DNA from: Mesostigma viride
Taxonomy: Eukaryota; Streptophyta; Mesostigmatophyceae; Mesostigmatales; Mesostigmataceae
Length of the DNA stretch: 32,515 nt
Assembly (NCBI GenBank): GCA_009746045.1
Contig: RPFO01001477.1
Location: 2,501 to 35,015 of the forward strand
Direction: 5' to 3'
Part shown: positions 31,365 through 32,515 of the stretch, piece after piece
Numbering within the stretch: position 1 is the stretch's first letter
Layout of the letters: each line of letters starts with the position of its first letter
Notes under the pieces: model-generated
The model's database searches: none
What the model was told of the DNA's origin: nothing
Seen by the model: only the letters and a program-made list of their open reading frames with translations
Position numbers and translations under genes: made by a program

Positions 31365-31987
31365 GGGGGGGAAATCAGGTGATTTTGGAGACGGAGGCAG
31401 GGATGTCAATGCTACGCACGAATCAGAAGAGCACAGTTCATGTGGGATACACTACTTTTTGCAAGCATATGCCCGCATGCGTCAAGGGGCGGTGGAAAAT
31501 GCGGAACTTGTGCGCATGCCAGCACCACACTACCATGCAGTCCATGGTTGGGGGGTTGGCCAAATTTCGTGCAACTTTTCATGCCAGATGCGAGTGCGGA
31601 CCTGAATGCCACGCGTGCGATCATGGTAGCCAGCTCGACGTGGGGTCGTCCGTGCCCACATGTTCCATTTTCAAAGCCACTCACACGACAGAGTGGGTGA
31701 ACAAGTTTACTTGTGAGGTGGAGGGGATGAGGGAGGGGGGAGGTTCGAGGTCGTCTGTGGGGTCGTCGCGGCCGCAGGTTCAGCCTTTTCAGGGCGAACT
31801 TGAGGATCTGCCCATGCATGGGAGGGTGCTGGACGACGAGGAAGGGGTGCCCGATCATGACCTGGGCGAGGAGTTGGGGGTTTGCTCGATCCGGCGTAAG
31901 GCTTGTGTGTTGGGCACTTGCCTGGCTCCCAAGTGTGGAATTCGGAACTTCATGTTATGCGACGGGAGGAGGCTTCCAACCACCTGA
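31328..31987 (+). CDS. transposase-like protein, middle part (out of phase)
   Basis: This frame has no ATG of its own at the start and picks up after the G16 tract: ETEAGMSMLRTNQKS, then HVGYTTFCKHMPACVKGRWK and RNLCACQHH (about 31439-31528), then Cys-rich RCECGPECHACDHG. Later CVLGTCLAPKCGIRNFMLC (about 31900-31960) gives further Cys pairs, likely metal-binding. It stops at TGA 31985. A length change in the G tract would put it in phase with the preceding frame, so either the run is polymorphic or misread, or the gene is decaying. Confidence 0.6.
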   Translation, partial: GGGGGGEGEEGVRGGNQVILETEAGMSMLRTNQKSTVHVGYTTFCKHMPACVKGRWKMRNLCACQHHTTMQSMVGGLAKFRATFHARCECGPECHACDHGSQLDVGSSVPTCSIFKATHTTEWVNKFTCEVEGMREGGGSRSSVGSSRPQVQPFQGELEDLPMHGRVLDDEEGVPDHDLGEELGVCSIRRKACVLGTCLAPKCGIRNFMLCDGRRLPTT

Positions 31988-32515
31988 TTTCATGGACCAG
32001 ATACGAGATGCAGGATGTGCCGCCGGGTGCGGTTCTTGGGCCAGAGGTAATTTTTAGTGGAGTGGTTGCGCCCCAAGGCGTTTCTTTTGCAATGTTTCCT
32101 GAAGTTCTTGGGCCAGAGGTAATTTTTAGTGGAGTGGTTGCGCCCCAGGCGTTTCTTTTTCAATTTTTCCTGAGGTCCTGTCTTTTTTCTTTCCTACAGG
32201 TCATTGGTGGGTCGAAGTTGATGTCTTTTCTGTATGTGCACACTGCGCATATGCAGGACGACTGTGACGAGATCGCAAAGGCTGGTGGGCAGCGATTGAC
32301 GCAAGTCGACGTCAAGTCCACACCAACGGAGCTAAAGGAGGCAATTGTGGACAAGTGGCCGGACTTCATCAGCATTGCTTCAACGCGGTGGCAAGCGGAC
32401 GCCTCCAAGGAATGTCTCTCAAGGATGCGGGTGGGGGACCTTGTATGCCACACAGATTACGCCGAGAACTACCAGTCTTCACCTATCACAATCTCCAAGC
32501 ACGTAATTGGCATCC
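31900..32515 (+). CDS. transposase-like protein, C-terminal part, cut by window end
   Basis: A third phase, open from 31900 to the window edge. It reads ISWTRYEMQDVPPG (from 31987), a likely intron, then VIGGSKLMSFLYVHTAHMQDD from 32200 and later LVCHTDYAENYQSSP. TDYAENY (32452-32472) resembles the DFAENY box of related transposon proteins and may hold a catalytic Asp. The switch from the preceding phase occurs between about 31957 and 31987, a second break in the gene. Spliceosomal donor and acceptor sites are present. The 3' end lies beyond the window. Confidence 0.6.
32047..32199 (+). other. probable intron with duplicated 5' splice site
   Basis: CCAGAG/GTAATTTTTAGTGG occurs at 32047 and again at 32119, in a direct repeat of about 72 bp. 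The acceptor is TTTCTTTCCTACAG ending at 32199. Using either donor keeps the downstream frame, because the two are 72 nt apart, and the remaining 81 nt are also open in the same phase. Confidence 0.6.

Overview
The window looks like repeat-rich nuclear DNA of a eukaryote, most likely a green-lineage alga. That placement is inferred from an intact DIRS/PAT-type tyrosine-recombinase retrotransposon with GC-rich ORFs, overlapping UGUAA and AATAAA poly(A) signals, a spliceosomal-type intron at the right edge, and long hierarchical satellites. No species can be named from the sequence alone. No housekeeping gene, rRNA or functional tRNA was found.

Layout. 1-1443: purine microsatellite, then a 366-bp tandem repeat. 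1667-2250: a 584-bp fold-back (MITE-like) element with tRNA-3'-half-like sequence near its centre. 2852-28745: one very large inverted-repeat structure (about 25.9 kb). Its arms (2852-5349 and 26438-28745) are reverse complements of each other. From outside inward each arm carries about 1.2 kb of unique sequence, a C-rich 30-bp minisatellite and a 0.27-kb AT-rich spacer. The interior is a roughly 70-bp satellite. It starts in reverse orientation next to the left arm (5349-6394), flips at a single microhomology junction, and runs forward to the right arm. From about 14 kb on it is organised into a 4.34-kb higher-order repeat. 28746-32515: flanking DNA with a TATA/CCAAT promoter-like patch, an AT microsatellite, a 228-bp tandem repeat and the start of a broken transposase-like gene that leaves the window.

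Inside the forward satellite sits a 5,329-bp retrotransposon (7256-12584) with the A1-ORFs-B1-A2-B2 split-direct-repeat layout. ORF1 is Gag-like. ORF2 is reverse transcriptase, RNase H, a 2A-like GDVHPNPGP motif, then a tyrosine recombinase. A1/A2 differ by one base and B1/B2 are identical. The flanking satellite rejoins exactly when the element is removed, so insertion was recent, scarless, and used a circle whose B1/A2 junction is the recombining site. The A repeat carries a TATA box and the B repeat a poly(A) signal, so the repeats work together as a split LTR.

The most interesting items are the giant fold-back structure with satellite DNA inside its arms, the 2A-like motif between RNase H and recombinase, and the higher-order satellite architecture.
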